Positions 57,609 to 64,000 of a DNA stretch of 64,000 bases are shown here, in pieces (position 1 is the stretch's first letter; each line of letters starts with the position of its first letter). The notes below the pieces were generated by a model, which saw only the letters and a program-made list of their open reading frames with translations, made no database searches and had not been told where the DNA came from. Made by a program: the position numbers and the translations under genes. The stretch covers positions 1-64,000 of the forward strand of contig NC_013922.1 of the NCBI RefSeq assembly GCF_000025625.1, written 5' to 3'. Source of the stretch: Natrialba magadii ATCC 43099 (GTDB lineage: Archaea; Halobacteriota; Halobacteria; Halobacteriales; Natrialbaceae).

Positions 57609-57821
57609 TTAGTTCCCATCCAGATCCCTCCGTTGCAACCGATCCAATTCAAGCTGGAGCTCTTCTAACGTCACATCATCGCCGTATTCGTCCAGAATCG
57701 CCCATACGACGGCCCGGGTAAATTCGTCATCGCCGTTTTTCAGGACATTGAGTAATCGGTCCCGGTTATTCTGAACATAGCGTTCGGGATCATCAGTAAG
57801 CGAGTAGTTCGGATTACTCAT
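57609..57821 (-). CDS. Small acidic protein next to integrase
   Basis: 70 residues: MSNPNYSLTDDPERYVQNNRDRLLNVLKNGDDEFTRAVVWAILDEYGDD in segments, all helical, ending LQLELDRLQRRDLDGN. It resembles small proteins often found beside haloarchaeal integrases; function unknown. ATG 57821 overlaps the end of the upstream small gene by eight bases. It converges on the integrase with a 4-base gap. Confidence 0.7.
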   Translation of the reverse strand: MSNPNYSLTDDPERYVQNNRDRLLNVLKNGDDEFTRAVVWAILDEYGDDVTLEELQLELDRLQRRDLDGN

Positions 57822-58083
57822 CCATATCACCCCGTTCCCGTGACGCCACTTCGAATATGGAAACAGAGGTAAGGGGCCCTTCTGTGGGGGAGGACTCGTA
57901 TTCGGTGCAAGTGTCAGCCGGTGCGTCAGTCGTAAGACCTAAGCCACCGGAAAGAGAATCCACTACCGAGACAACACCAACAACCCGTCCAAGGAATCGC
58001 TGGGTGGAAATCACGCCACTCAGCGGGGTTGTCATCGGTCGGGCTTTCTCCGACCGTACTTTCACTTCTGTCGAGTGGTACAT
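57814..58083 (-). CDS. Possible small protein of the integrated element
   Basis: 89 residues from ATG 58083, or 73 from the in-frame ATG at 58035 (MTTPLSGV). The middle, RFLGRVVGVVSVVDSLSGGLGLTTDAPADT, has no recognised motif. Its stop overlaps the next gene start by eight bases, which supports translation, but codon use is weaker than neighbours and other frames are also open here. A strong TATA-like element (58191-58200, minus strand TTATATAAAA) lies about 110 bases upstream. Confidence 0.45.
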   Translation of the reverse strand: MYHSTEVKVRSEKARPMTTPLSGVISTQRFLGRVVGVVSVVDSLSGGLGLTTDAPADTCTEYESSPTEGPLTSVSIFEVASRERGDMDE

Positions 58084-58233
58084 CTGCTGCCTTTGCTAAA
58101 AACTTAACGACCGCTAACCCCGTGGAATCGATGGTTAGGAGTACCACAACGCCATAATTCTGTGGTACAGAATCCGTCAACTATGGTTCCGGTTTTATAT
58201 AACTGTGACACAAAATAGCCTTTTCCTGAATTT

Positions 58234-58254
58234 ATCGTAAAAGCGTTTTCCAGT
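58234..58254. repeat. Direct repeat, left copy, flanking the AT-rich block
   Basis: Matches 62083-62103 at 20 of 21 positions, same orientation, core AAAGCGTTTTCCAGT. The pair brackets the AT-rich genes 58273-62052. Confidence 0.85.
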
Positions 58255-58272
58255 GGATTTTGGCCCGTTCTT

Positions 58273-58443
58273 TCACTGGGTGATTGACTCTTTCCGAGTC
58301 TGTGCTGGATCCGTTTGCACATTGGGATCGTACTGAGCGACCATCTTTCTTAGAAGGGTGTTGTAGTCTTCTCCCCCGCGTTTCTGGGAGCGAACAAGTT
58401 CTAAAACTTCACTCTCTACGGGAATAGAGGTATCACTTGGCAT
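58273..58443 (-). CDS. Antitoxin-like small protein (DUF7557/VapB-type)
   Basis: 56 residues read directly from the minus strand: MPSDTSIPVESEVLELV, then RSQKRGGEDYNTLLRKMVAQY, then a charged tail ending KESITQ. The R-x-x-K-R-G-G-E-x-Y-x-x-L-L pattern is that of short haloarchaeal antitoxin-like proteins with a ribbon-helix-helix type N-terminus. No PIN-domain or other toxin gene is next to it. It is divergent from the membrane-protein gene at 58547 and shares a promoter region of about 100 bases. Confidence 0.72.
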   Translation of the reverse strand: MPSDTSIPVESEVLELVRSQKRGGEDYNTLLRKMVAQYDPNVQTDPAQTRKESITQ

Positions 58444-58514
58444 ATGGTCACTGACTAGCTAATGACACAAATAACTACTGTCCACTTTTGAGCAGCTGTT
58501 TTCTCATCGCATTA

Positions 58515-58522
58515 TTTATAAT
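58515..58522 (+). promoter_or_regulatory. TATA box of the 58547 gene
   Basis: TTTATAAT, 25-32 bases before the ATG at 58547. This fits a leaderless or very short leader transcript. Confidence 0.7.
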
Positions 58523-58546
58523 GGATGTGTGGCGAGAAAATAGATA

Positions 58547-59698
58547 ATGAATGATGATATCATCCAATCAGAATCATTACAAAGCAATATAAATAGGATT
58601 ATCTTCCTTTTTGTTTTTGGAGTTGTCATCCTTGTTAATGCATCCTATATATTGTTTGGATCAATCGGCATAGAAGCGGTCGGAATTATACTAACTTCCA
58701 TTCTTAGCGCGTTACTCGTAGTACTATATTTCAGACAGACTGTCATTCAAAACAGACAGTCTAAACTATTAAGAGCGGATCACAAGCCTGCAATTCGACG
58801 TAGCGTGTGGGAGGAATGGTCTGAAGGGTTAGTGCGTATTGATCTTGAGAACTTTGGAAATGGATTTGCAGATAACTTACAGTTAGAATCTGTCGTGGAA
58901 TGCTCTAATGATGTTTATGAGACGAAGGTTTTCCGCCGACCGCTATACCGATTATCGGACGAAGAGAAGACTGACTTTCAACCTGCAAATTTAGAGAGTG
59001 GTGAGAAAGCAAGTTTCATGGGTATTGTCGGGACGGAACTTGAAGGGAAGGGAACCTTTTCTGATCTTACTGTGCCGTTCTCTTCGGCTGTTGCAGCCCT
59101 AAAAGTCACAGGCACTCGTGCGGTACGGTGGGAAGTAAATATTGTTTATCAAAATCCCCTTGAGGAAGAAAGACGGCGAAAAATCTTGGAGGGGACATTC
59201 ACACCAAAAGGTCAGATGAGCCTTACTGATTCTATGCACAGTATCTTTCCAGATGGAGCAGAAGCGATGTTAGAAAATAATGCTTCAAGTTTCCATTTCC
59301 GACCACAACCATATGGGACATCGAATCCAGAAGAGTGTCCGAATGTAAATGTCGATCTCACCTTTATGGGTTTCCCTTTAAAAGATGATGAGGTAAAATA
59401 TCAGATACCGGCTCGTATTGAGATTGGCAACGCAGATGCTGTAGAGTTACGAATGGGATCTGATGTCTTAACGCGTGTTGAACCGAGTGATATAGAATCA
59501 GACGATGACGTAGCTAAAGTTAAAATCAGCGAACTCTCATCTGATCCGATGACATATGGGGATGTGATTCAGGTATTTGCCTTTCAGGATGGAAATGAAT
59601 ATGAAGTAGATTGTATCCCTGCACCTGACCGATTACCACAAGTGTACAATGAAGCTATTCATCCAGAAGATATAGTTAAGCACAGACAGACTAGGTAG
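58547..59698 (+). CDS. AT-rich membrane protein, family not recognised
   Basis: 383 residues. Two membrane helices near the N-terminus (about 17-38 and 43-63) are followed by a basic patch (QNRQSKLLRADHKPAIRR) and a large soluble region, probably beta-rich (LVRIDLENFGNGFADNLQLESVV, NIVYQNPLEEERRRKILEGTF). Third codon positions are largely A or T, unlike nearly all genes before 56 kb. The topology suggests a membrane-anchored cytoplasmic domain. It converges with the 767-residue gene, stops 50 bases apart, inside the direct-repeat pair. Function not inferable. Confidence 0.8.
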   Translation: MNDDIIQSESLQSNINRIIFLFVFGVVILVNASYILFGSIGIEAVGIILTSILSALLVVLYFRQTVIQNRQSKLLRADHKPAIRRSVWEEWSEGLVRIDLENFGNGFADNLQLESVVECSNDVYETKVFRRPLYRLSDEEKTDFQPANLESGEKASFMGIVGTELEGKGTFSDLTVPFSSAVAALKVTGTRAVRWEVNIVYQNPLEEERRRKILEGTFTPKGQMSLTDSMHSIFPDGAEAMLENNASSFHFRPQPYGTSNPEECPNVNVDLTFMGFPLKDDEVKYQIPARIEIGNADAVELRMGSDVLTRVEPSDIESDDDVAKVKISELSSDPMTYGDVIQVFAFQDGNEYEVDCIPAPDRLPQVYNEAIHPEDIVKHRQTR

Positions 59699-59748
59699 AG
59701 ATAATTGGCTAAATATTAATCAGGTTCTCAGCTAAGACCGCTTGATGA

Positions 59749-62052
59749 TCAAATCCATTTCTGCTCTCTTTTTAAGTATTTGTGATATCGGTCACACCTG
59801 TTTTGTAAGTACATTTTGAATTTCTGATTTATCATCTGCTGCTCCTGTGACCAAACTTGATTAGCTGAAAGGGGGTATCCGGTCATGCCATCTAAATCTG
59901 GATATCCCTTATTAGACAGCGCTGATGTCATGATTTGACTGTGTGTGTGGTTAGGTTCGTAAAAATCATGGGCTAAGAGCTGATTGAGTAACGTTCTGCT
60001 CTTGTTCAGTTGAGGGCGATTATGGATTAGAGCCCCGAATAATTTCAAATGCCTGTATAGCCACTTTGCCTCCTCTTGGCTATACTCCTCCCTTATTTCC
60101 GAATAAAGTTTCGCGAAATATATTAAATTATAAAATAACCGGTCATCGTCTTCCAGATGGGTATAGTATAGAATGACGAGATAGTTGGACAACTGGTCAA
60201 TGATAGTCGCCCTAGGGCGAGAACCATTATTTATGCCAATTTCTTCTCTTAAAGAGTCACAAAAATACTCTGTTAATTGCTTTTCAACGTTGATGATTCC
60301 CACATCATCGTTGACCATTCCATCTAAATCATAAGAGCATATGAATAGCAACTCTGGATAGCCAGAGTAAAAGTCATAATAGTTAGTATCTGAAAATTGG
60401 TTTGTCACCTCCCGTACTAGTGATCCGAGAACCATCATTATTGTTAATAACTCTCGTTCAGTACGTGGGTTTGAAAATTCGGGCTTATCTTTTTGAGCTA
60501 TCTTTGCCTCTGCTGGTGGCTCTGATGTAATGCTACTAATTAGAGCCGCGTGATTTGGATCTAACCCATATATCCCATAGTACCTTATATTTGCCATAAG
60601 TGAGTTCAATCTAAAGTAGGATGCCAAAACAAGATCGTTAGCGACAACATCTGAATCCTTGCTCAGAGAATGGATGTTGACCATTGCATTCAGTACATTC
60701 TCAATAACCTGGTCAGAATATAAACGATTCTCAGTACTGATATTATTTATAATTGTGATCAGTTGCCATTCAAATTGTGCGAGGGAAATTTGAATGGCTG
60801 CAGAATTGCCTGATTTTTCGACGGACGTGCTAACGATTTCTTCTAAAGGTGTTGTCAACGCACCATATGTTCCGAAACCGTGTGGATCATCATCATTTAA
60901 GTACAATAAGATGGTCCGATTGATTTCTCGAATTGAGGTCCCATAGGCATCAGTCCGATCCAAGCCATCTTCCGTGATCTCGAAAACCTCTTTCAAGGAA
61001 TTTAACCAGAGCAAAGTCTGACGACTGTCTTTGGTATTTTTATACGTTTCCCTGGACAGATGGCCTAATGAATCAACTAATGTTTCAAGATTCTTTTGAT
61101 GAGAATATTCGTCACCTAAGTCGTGAATAAAAAAGTAATATTGATCATTTAGATGTCTTACAAACTCTTTTTCCACGGGTGTTTCAACGATATCTAAATA
61201 GTTTGTTCCGTAATCTTCTAAACAGTCTATACAAGTGTCTGCTACATCATATTCATTATTTTCAACTGCTTCCAAACCAATGTTTCTGTAGAAAGATGTT
61301 TCATTGATCAATTCTTGATGCTCATCCTCTTTTTCTATTTCTGGTGGCTTAAATAGTCTCTCTCTATCTATTTTTTCTATATTCCTGTCTTTCCTTTTCG
61401 ATAGAATATTTGACACATCTAAGTAGTGAGCGACTATCAGTGTAAGTGATAATAGCAACATTAGGGATGCTATTGCTGAACTATAACTTATCAACGTAGC
61501 TAAGCCTGAAAGTCCAAAATATATTGATGTAATATTGAATGTAGTGAAAACTAAGAATAGTATGACAATAAATCTTAAATAGTTGTCGTTTAAAACTTCC
61601 TCTGAAAGATTTGATGAGAAACTTTGAGTTGCATTCTGAATTACAAAAACCAATATTATGAATGAAAATCCGACCAAATTGATCATCAAAAGAAGAGATT
61701 CTGGGTAAAAGGTTGGTTCGGCTGGTTCGGCAATGTTTGTTATAGCATTTGGATATAGATTATAAGATACCAGCACGGAGATGGGCAGAAGGATAGCAAT
61801 ATAGAAGAAGAAGACTCCTACACCATACCGATCCATCATATTTCTTTTTGTTTCTATTTTAATCATATAATCAGCAAATGGATCTATGGTTCTGTTGTCT
61901 ATGCGTGCCTTCCTATGGGTATAGCGATAGTCATAGTATATTGTCTTTTCTATGCCATGATGTGGATCATCATATATTCCAGTCCGTGATGATCGAAACA
62001 TTTTCCAGAACCTCACCAACTGGAAAAGTGGAGCGGCAGATTCTGGATTCAT
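59749..62052 (-). CDS. Large AT-rich membrane protein, family not recognised
   Basis: 767 residues. A basic N-terminal segment (about 1-75) is followed by four membrane helices (about 78-99, 119-138, 160-180, 184-209) and a long helical cytoplasmic region (220-767) that looks like a repeat-type scaffold (EYDVADTCIDCLEDYG, SLGHLSRETYKNTKDSRQTLLWL, many Leu/Tyr/Glu heptads). The membrane part has a faint likeness to DUF2254 proteins (FVIQNATQSFSSNLSEEVL). No enzyme motif found. The AT-rich codon use marks recent acquisition. With the convergent 383-residue gene it forms the cargo between the two direct repeats; defence or superinfection exclusion is a possibility only. Confidence 0.8.
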   Translation of the reverse strand: MNPESAAPLFQLVRFWKMFRSSRTGIYDDPHHGIEKTIYYDYRYTHRKARIDNRTIDPFADYMIKIETKRNMMDRYGVGVFFFYIAILLPISVLVSYNLYPNAITNIAEPAEPTFYPESLLLMINLVGFSFIILVFVIQNATQSFSSNLSEEVLNDNYLRFIVILFLVFTTFNITSIYFGLSGLATLISYSSAIASLMLLLSLTLIVAHYLDVSNILSKRKDRNIEKIDRERLFKPPEIEKEDEHQELINETSFYRNIGLEAVENNEYDVADTCIDCLEDYGTNYLDIVETPVEKEFVRHLNDQYYFFIHDLGDEYSHQKNLETLVDSLGHLSRETYKNTKDSRQTLLWLNSLKEVFEITEDGLDRTDAYGTSIREINRTILLYLNDDDPHGFGTYGALTTPLEEIVSTSVEKSGNSAAIQISLAQFEWQLITIINNISTENRLYSDQVIENVLNAMVNIHSLSKDSDVVANDLVLASYFRLNSLMANIRYYGIYGLDPNHAALISSITSEPPAEAKIAQKDKPEFSNPRTERELLTIMMVLGSLVREVTNQFSDTNYYDFYSGYPELLFICSYDLDGMVNDDVGIINVEKQLTEYFCDSLREEIGINNGSRPRATIIDQLSNYLVILYYTHLEDDDRLFYNLIYFAKLYSEIREEYSQEEAKWLYRHLKLFGALIHNRPQLNKSRTLLNQLLAHDFYEPNHTHSQIMTSALSNKGYPDLDGMTGYPLSANQVWSQEQQMINQKFKMYLQNRCDRYHKYLKREQKWI

Positions 62053-62469
62053 TTATAAGGAGACGGTGAACTGTGGGGATTCATCGTCAAAGCGTTTTCC
62101 AGTAAACCGCTCACTGTGAAGCAATTCGATCGTCGCCACTATGTGAGGTGGGGATAGTTGCGGGTGAGTTTCTAGATAGAAGGGGCGAAATGACGGTAAT
62201 GGTTGTAATTAGGCCATACGGCGGCCAGAAAGTGGTCACGTCCCCCAGAAATAGAGGGTATATCACCTCTCTGGAACTGAAATTAGACAGCACTCTGTGG
62301 TACAAACGCGCGTCAATGTGGAATGGATTGATCGCGACTCTCCCGCGCCGCAAGGATCAAGCCCTAACTCAACTGGAACGAAATGGTCTGATTCCCTTTC
62401 TACGAGAGCGACGGATCCCCAATGTTTGAGGTTCAGCCGGTCGTTCAATGATCCGGTGTAGAGAAATGA
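62053..62469. other. Intergenic stretch with right direct repeat, no convincing gene
   Basis: 417 bases between two minus-strand genes. It contains the right repeat copy (62083-62103). A plus-strand frame 62148-62429 is open but its composition (many Arg, Trp, Pro, no acidic bias) does not look haloarchaeal; I treat it as non-coding or decayed. Confidence 0.4.
62083..62103. repeat. Direct repeat, right copy, flanking the AT-rich block
   Basis: Partner of 58234-58254, one mismatch in 21. It sits 31 bases upstream of the 767-residue gene on that gene's coding strand, so an operator or promoter role is an alternative to a recombination footprint. Confidence 0.85.
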
Positions 62470-63342
62470 TTAGTCGTTATACGCTGGTGAGTGTTCATCC
62501 AAAATTGGACAGGGATCTCCCGGTTCACCATTGTCTTCCTCAGAAATAAGAAAGCCTTCTGCGTCTTCATGAACGTTCTCGCGGGGTTGATATGCACACC
62601 ATGTTAGATCTTCAAAATAATAGAGTGCATAAATATATTCGTCGTAGTTATCTCCCGCATTTTCAATTATATCTTCTTTCACTTCATACTCTTCGGACTG
62701 TTGAATAGTACTATCTTCAAGATACACGCCTTGTGATTCCCACATGTAATCGGTTTTGACTGGAAGATTTGTGTTCAGTCCATAATATCGTGTATCCTCG
62801 GAGAGAACATCGGTGTCCACTACAAAAGCAACAGTTGCGTCCGTACCCGGGTCCAACTCTCCAATATTCACCGTTTGTGAACAATATTCTCTGCTATCAC
62901 CATTTTCCTTGATTTCCTCTTCTCTGGGTAGGATTGGATCGCGGACAGATACACCTTCTGAGGTCCCCAGTTCAGAATTTTTAACCAAACAACCGGGTAG
63001 ATGGACTTCTGCCTCGATATTCTCGGCGGTTGCATCGCCCTTATTGGTGAATTGGACTTGGTATGTCACATAGCTACTTTCCCAACTTAGATTGTCCAAC
63101 AACTCAATCTCATCACCCTCACGATAATCCGGATCCCCGACTTCATGCTCAATTTCTATCACTGGTGAATTGTATACACCAACAGCATCCCCAATAGGAA
63201 CAAAAATTGGTGTGAGGAGAGGGGTTATGACAAATGTCAAGAGTATACCAGTCAAAAGTCCAGCTACGAACCCATGTTCCTCGATAAATTCCGTAATCTT
63301 GCTATAGGCCGTCTGAAGCGCAGAGATTAGTCTTAGACTCAT
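62470..63342 (-). CDS. Membrane-anchored extracellular beta-domain protein, family not recognised
   Basis: 290 residues. One strong hydrophobic helix at about 22-52 (GFVAGLLTGILLTFVITPLLTPIFVPIGDAV) is followed by a domain with SYVTYQVQFTNKGDATAENIEAEVHLPG and NIGELDPGTDATVAFVVDTD, the pattern of immunoglobulin-like DUF11/CARDB-type stretches. Four cysteines, including CxxxxSxLGTS and CSQTV, may form disulfides. The acidic C-terminus ends EHSPAYND. AT-rich like its neighbours. Surface location is predicted; function unknown. Confidence 0.75.
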   Translation of the reverse strand: MSLRLISALQTAYSKITEFIEEHGFVAGLLTGILLTFVITPLLTPIFVPIGDAVGVYNSPVIEIEHEVGDPDYREGDEIELLDNLSWESSYVTYQVQFTNKGDATAENIEAEVHLPGCLVKNSELGTSEGVSVRDPILPREEEIKENGDSREYCSQTVNIGELDPGTDATVAFVVDTDVLSEDTRYYGLNTNLPVKTDYMWESQGVYLEDSTIQQSEEYEVKEDIIENAGDNYDEYIYALYYFEDLTWCAYQPRENVHEDAEGFLISEEDNGEPGDPCPILDEHSPAYND

Positions 63343-63682
63343 TATTGGTATCCTATTTCACTGTAGAACGATAATCTATCTTTGTATAACCTTTTGACGG
63401 ATCTAAAATGAGAAGCGCCAAAGTTTCGCGTGGTCCCTACGGGGGTGCGTTTTTGCGCGCCTGCGGCGCGCAGCGGTGTGGTGTATTTTGATGGTGTGGC
63501 CTTAGCCACACTCCTAACGGGGATCCCGACCGGGGCGGTCGGGATTCCCCGCGTGGGTGCGGGACGGGGGCCAACCGGCCCGCCCCTCGCGGGGCGCGGC
63601 GAGGGGGTAGAACCAGGTATTACACGCAGAAATAAGTGAAAATAAGAGTGTTTGATAGTGATGCCTCTCACCGGGCGGGCCG
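63343..63682. other. Intergenic stretch with GC-rich hairpin block
   Basis: 340 bases, starting AT-rich and changing abruptly at about 63424 to very GC-rich DNA. It contains five consecutive hairpins (63454-63595) and no convincing gene. Confidence 0.6.
63454..63595. other. Five consecutive GC-rich hairpins
   Basis: Stems: 63454-63460/63466-63472 (7 bp), 63494-63500/63505-63511 (7 bp, loop CTTA), 63519-63531/63537-63550 (13 bp, one bulge), 63568-63572/63577-63581 (5 bp), 63582-63586/63591-63595 (5 bp). Only short gaps separate them. This could be a plasmid replication or packaging origin, or a structured RNA. Confidence 0.7.
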
Positions 63683-64000
63683 CTACAGGTAGTGCCAGAC
63701 CGTAGCTACGCCGCGCTCACCAAGGTCTACCTGTCCGCCCCGGAACCGAGCCGGATCCTTTCCGGCGTCACACCACAACCGGTACGCTTCCTCAATCCGG
63801 GCACTGACGTTCCGGATGCCACGCATTCGGAGCTTCAGACGGGCGTCCTGCCGGTCGTCTACGTCGATTCCGTGTTTTGCGCACCACGCTACCAACGCGC
63901 TGGTTGTCTCGTCTATACCGCGCTTGCTGGCCTCAATCGCTTTCGCCCCGGCTTCCACAGCGCGACGAGTGGCGTCCTTCGCCTCTTGTACGGACTCGTG
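63683..64000 (-). CDS. Partial gene of the integrated element, runs off the window
   Basis: The frame is open from the window edge to the TAG at 63683, at least 105 residues: HESVQEAKDATRRAVEAGAKAIEASKRGIDETTSALVAW in parts, then DVDDRQDARLKLRMRGIRNVSARIEEAYRLW, ending DLGERGVATVWHYL. Mostly helical, coiled-coil-like front, a single Cys in AWCAKHG and another in LWCDAGKD. A GTG at 63958 is an internal codon, not the start. Family not recognised; probably a plasmid or virus gene. Confidence 0.65.
   Translation of the reverse strand, partial: HESVQEAKDATRRAVEAGAKAIEASKRGIDETTSALVAWCAKHGIDVDDRQDARLKLRMRGIRNVSARIEEAYRLWCDAGKDPARFRGGQVDLGERGVATVWHYL

Larger units (their letters stand above)
56284..64000. 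mobile_element. Integrated plasmid/virus-like element, left part
   Basis: Bounded on the left by the tRNA fragment and the integrase, it runs off the window. Signs of foreign origin are the recombinase, small unknown genes on the minus strand, an abrupt drop in G/C from about 58200 to 63420, direct repeats at 58234 and 62083, and a GC-rich hairpin block (63454-63595). No replication, capsid or conjugation gene is seen inside the window. Confidence 0.75.

Noticed and set aside
56213-57652. 479-residue minus-strand frame over the integrase
   Set aside because: No recognisable domain and not acidic; the plus strand has all the recombinase residues.
58104-58322. 72-residue minus-strand frame
   Set aside because: Overlaps the direct repeat and the end of the antitoxin-like gene in another phase; composition unconvincing.
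62148-62429. 93-residue plus-strand frame after the direct repeat
   Set aside because: Basic and Trp/Arg-rich with no motif, and open frames on the other strand overlap it; probably decayed or non-coding.

Overview
The window is chromosomal DNA from a halophilic archaeon (class Halobacteria). The evidence is the very acidic proteins, the strong G/C preference at third codon positions, the Tat-type lipoprotein signals, the archaeal Orc1/Cdc6, CetZ, HalOD1 and Bat-type proteins, and an rRNA operon in the order 16S, tRNA-Ala(TGC), 23S, 5S with archaeal processing helices. Small repeats such as the MITE-like element at 42053-42140 would fit the Natrialba/Haloterrigena/Natrinema side of the class, but I cannot fix the genus.

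Layout. 1-2026: candidate replication origin (direct repeats ending in a G-run) followed by orc1/cdc6. 2290-4461: two pterin genes (a dihydropteroate-synthase-like protein and an MptE-like pyrophosphokinase). 4644-10320: a zinc-ribbon protein, a CetZ tubulin-like protein, an apparently circularly permuted family-5 solute-binding lipoprotein, a PAP2 protein and a HalOD1 protein. 10467-19033: a complete minus-strand sugar-uptake and catabolism locus (TrmB-type regulator, binding protein, two permeases, ATPase, Gfo/Idh/MocA oxidoreductase, xylose-isomerase-like protein). 19276-26170: housekeeping and small genes (MscS, UspA, class V aminotransferase, dodecin, IscA-like, hisD), with a 5 x 29-bp tandem repeat in one divergent promoter. 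26171-31966: rRNA operon with three promoter-like boxes, both processing helices and a terminator. 32186-43582: two DUF7344-type wHTH proteins, thioredoxin-reductase-like and geranylgeranyl-reductase-like flavoproteins, a 2-hydroxyacid dehydrogenase, UspA, asd, rps17e, a DUF447/CitG-like pair and mutY, with two non-coding mobile-element remnants (an IS200/IS605-type end and a MITE). 43725-56030: a secreted protein built of seven repeats in an A-B-C-A-B-C-A order, membrane proteins, an orphan SPPY DNA methyltransferase (possibly the CTAG enzyme), gamma-glutamyltransferase, and a 1216-residue PAS/GAF/HTH_10 regulator next to two HalOD1 genes.

56284 to the window end: the left part of an integrated element. 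It starts with a tRNA 3'-end fragment (att site) beside a tyrosine recombinase and runs past position 64000. It carries small plasmid/virus-type genes, then a markedly AT-rich block (58273-62052) with a 56-residue antitoxin-like gene and two large unrecognised membrane proteins, flanked by 21-bp near-identical direct repeats. It is followed by a further unrecognised membrane-anchored protein and a GC-rich run of five hairpins. This element is the best candidate for an undescribed system, and the permuted binding protein is the most unusual single gene.

How it fits together: the sugar locus reads as a self-contained regulon under its own TrmB-like regulator. The folP/mptE pair and the DUF447/CitG-like pair both point to pterin/C1-carrier metabolism. 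The 51-56 kb signalling cluster pairs a multi-sensor transcription factor with two HalOD1 output proteins. All family assignments are by motif reading only; no database search was run.
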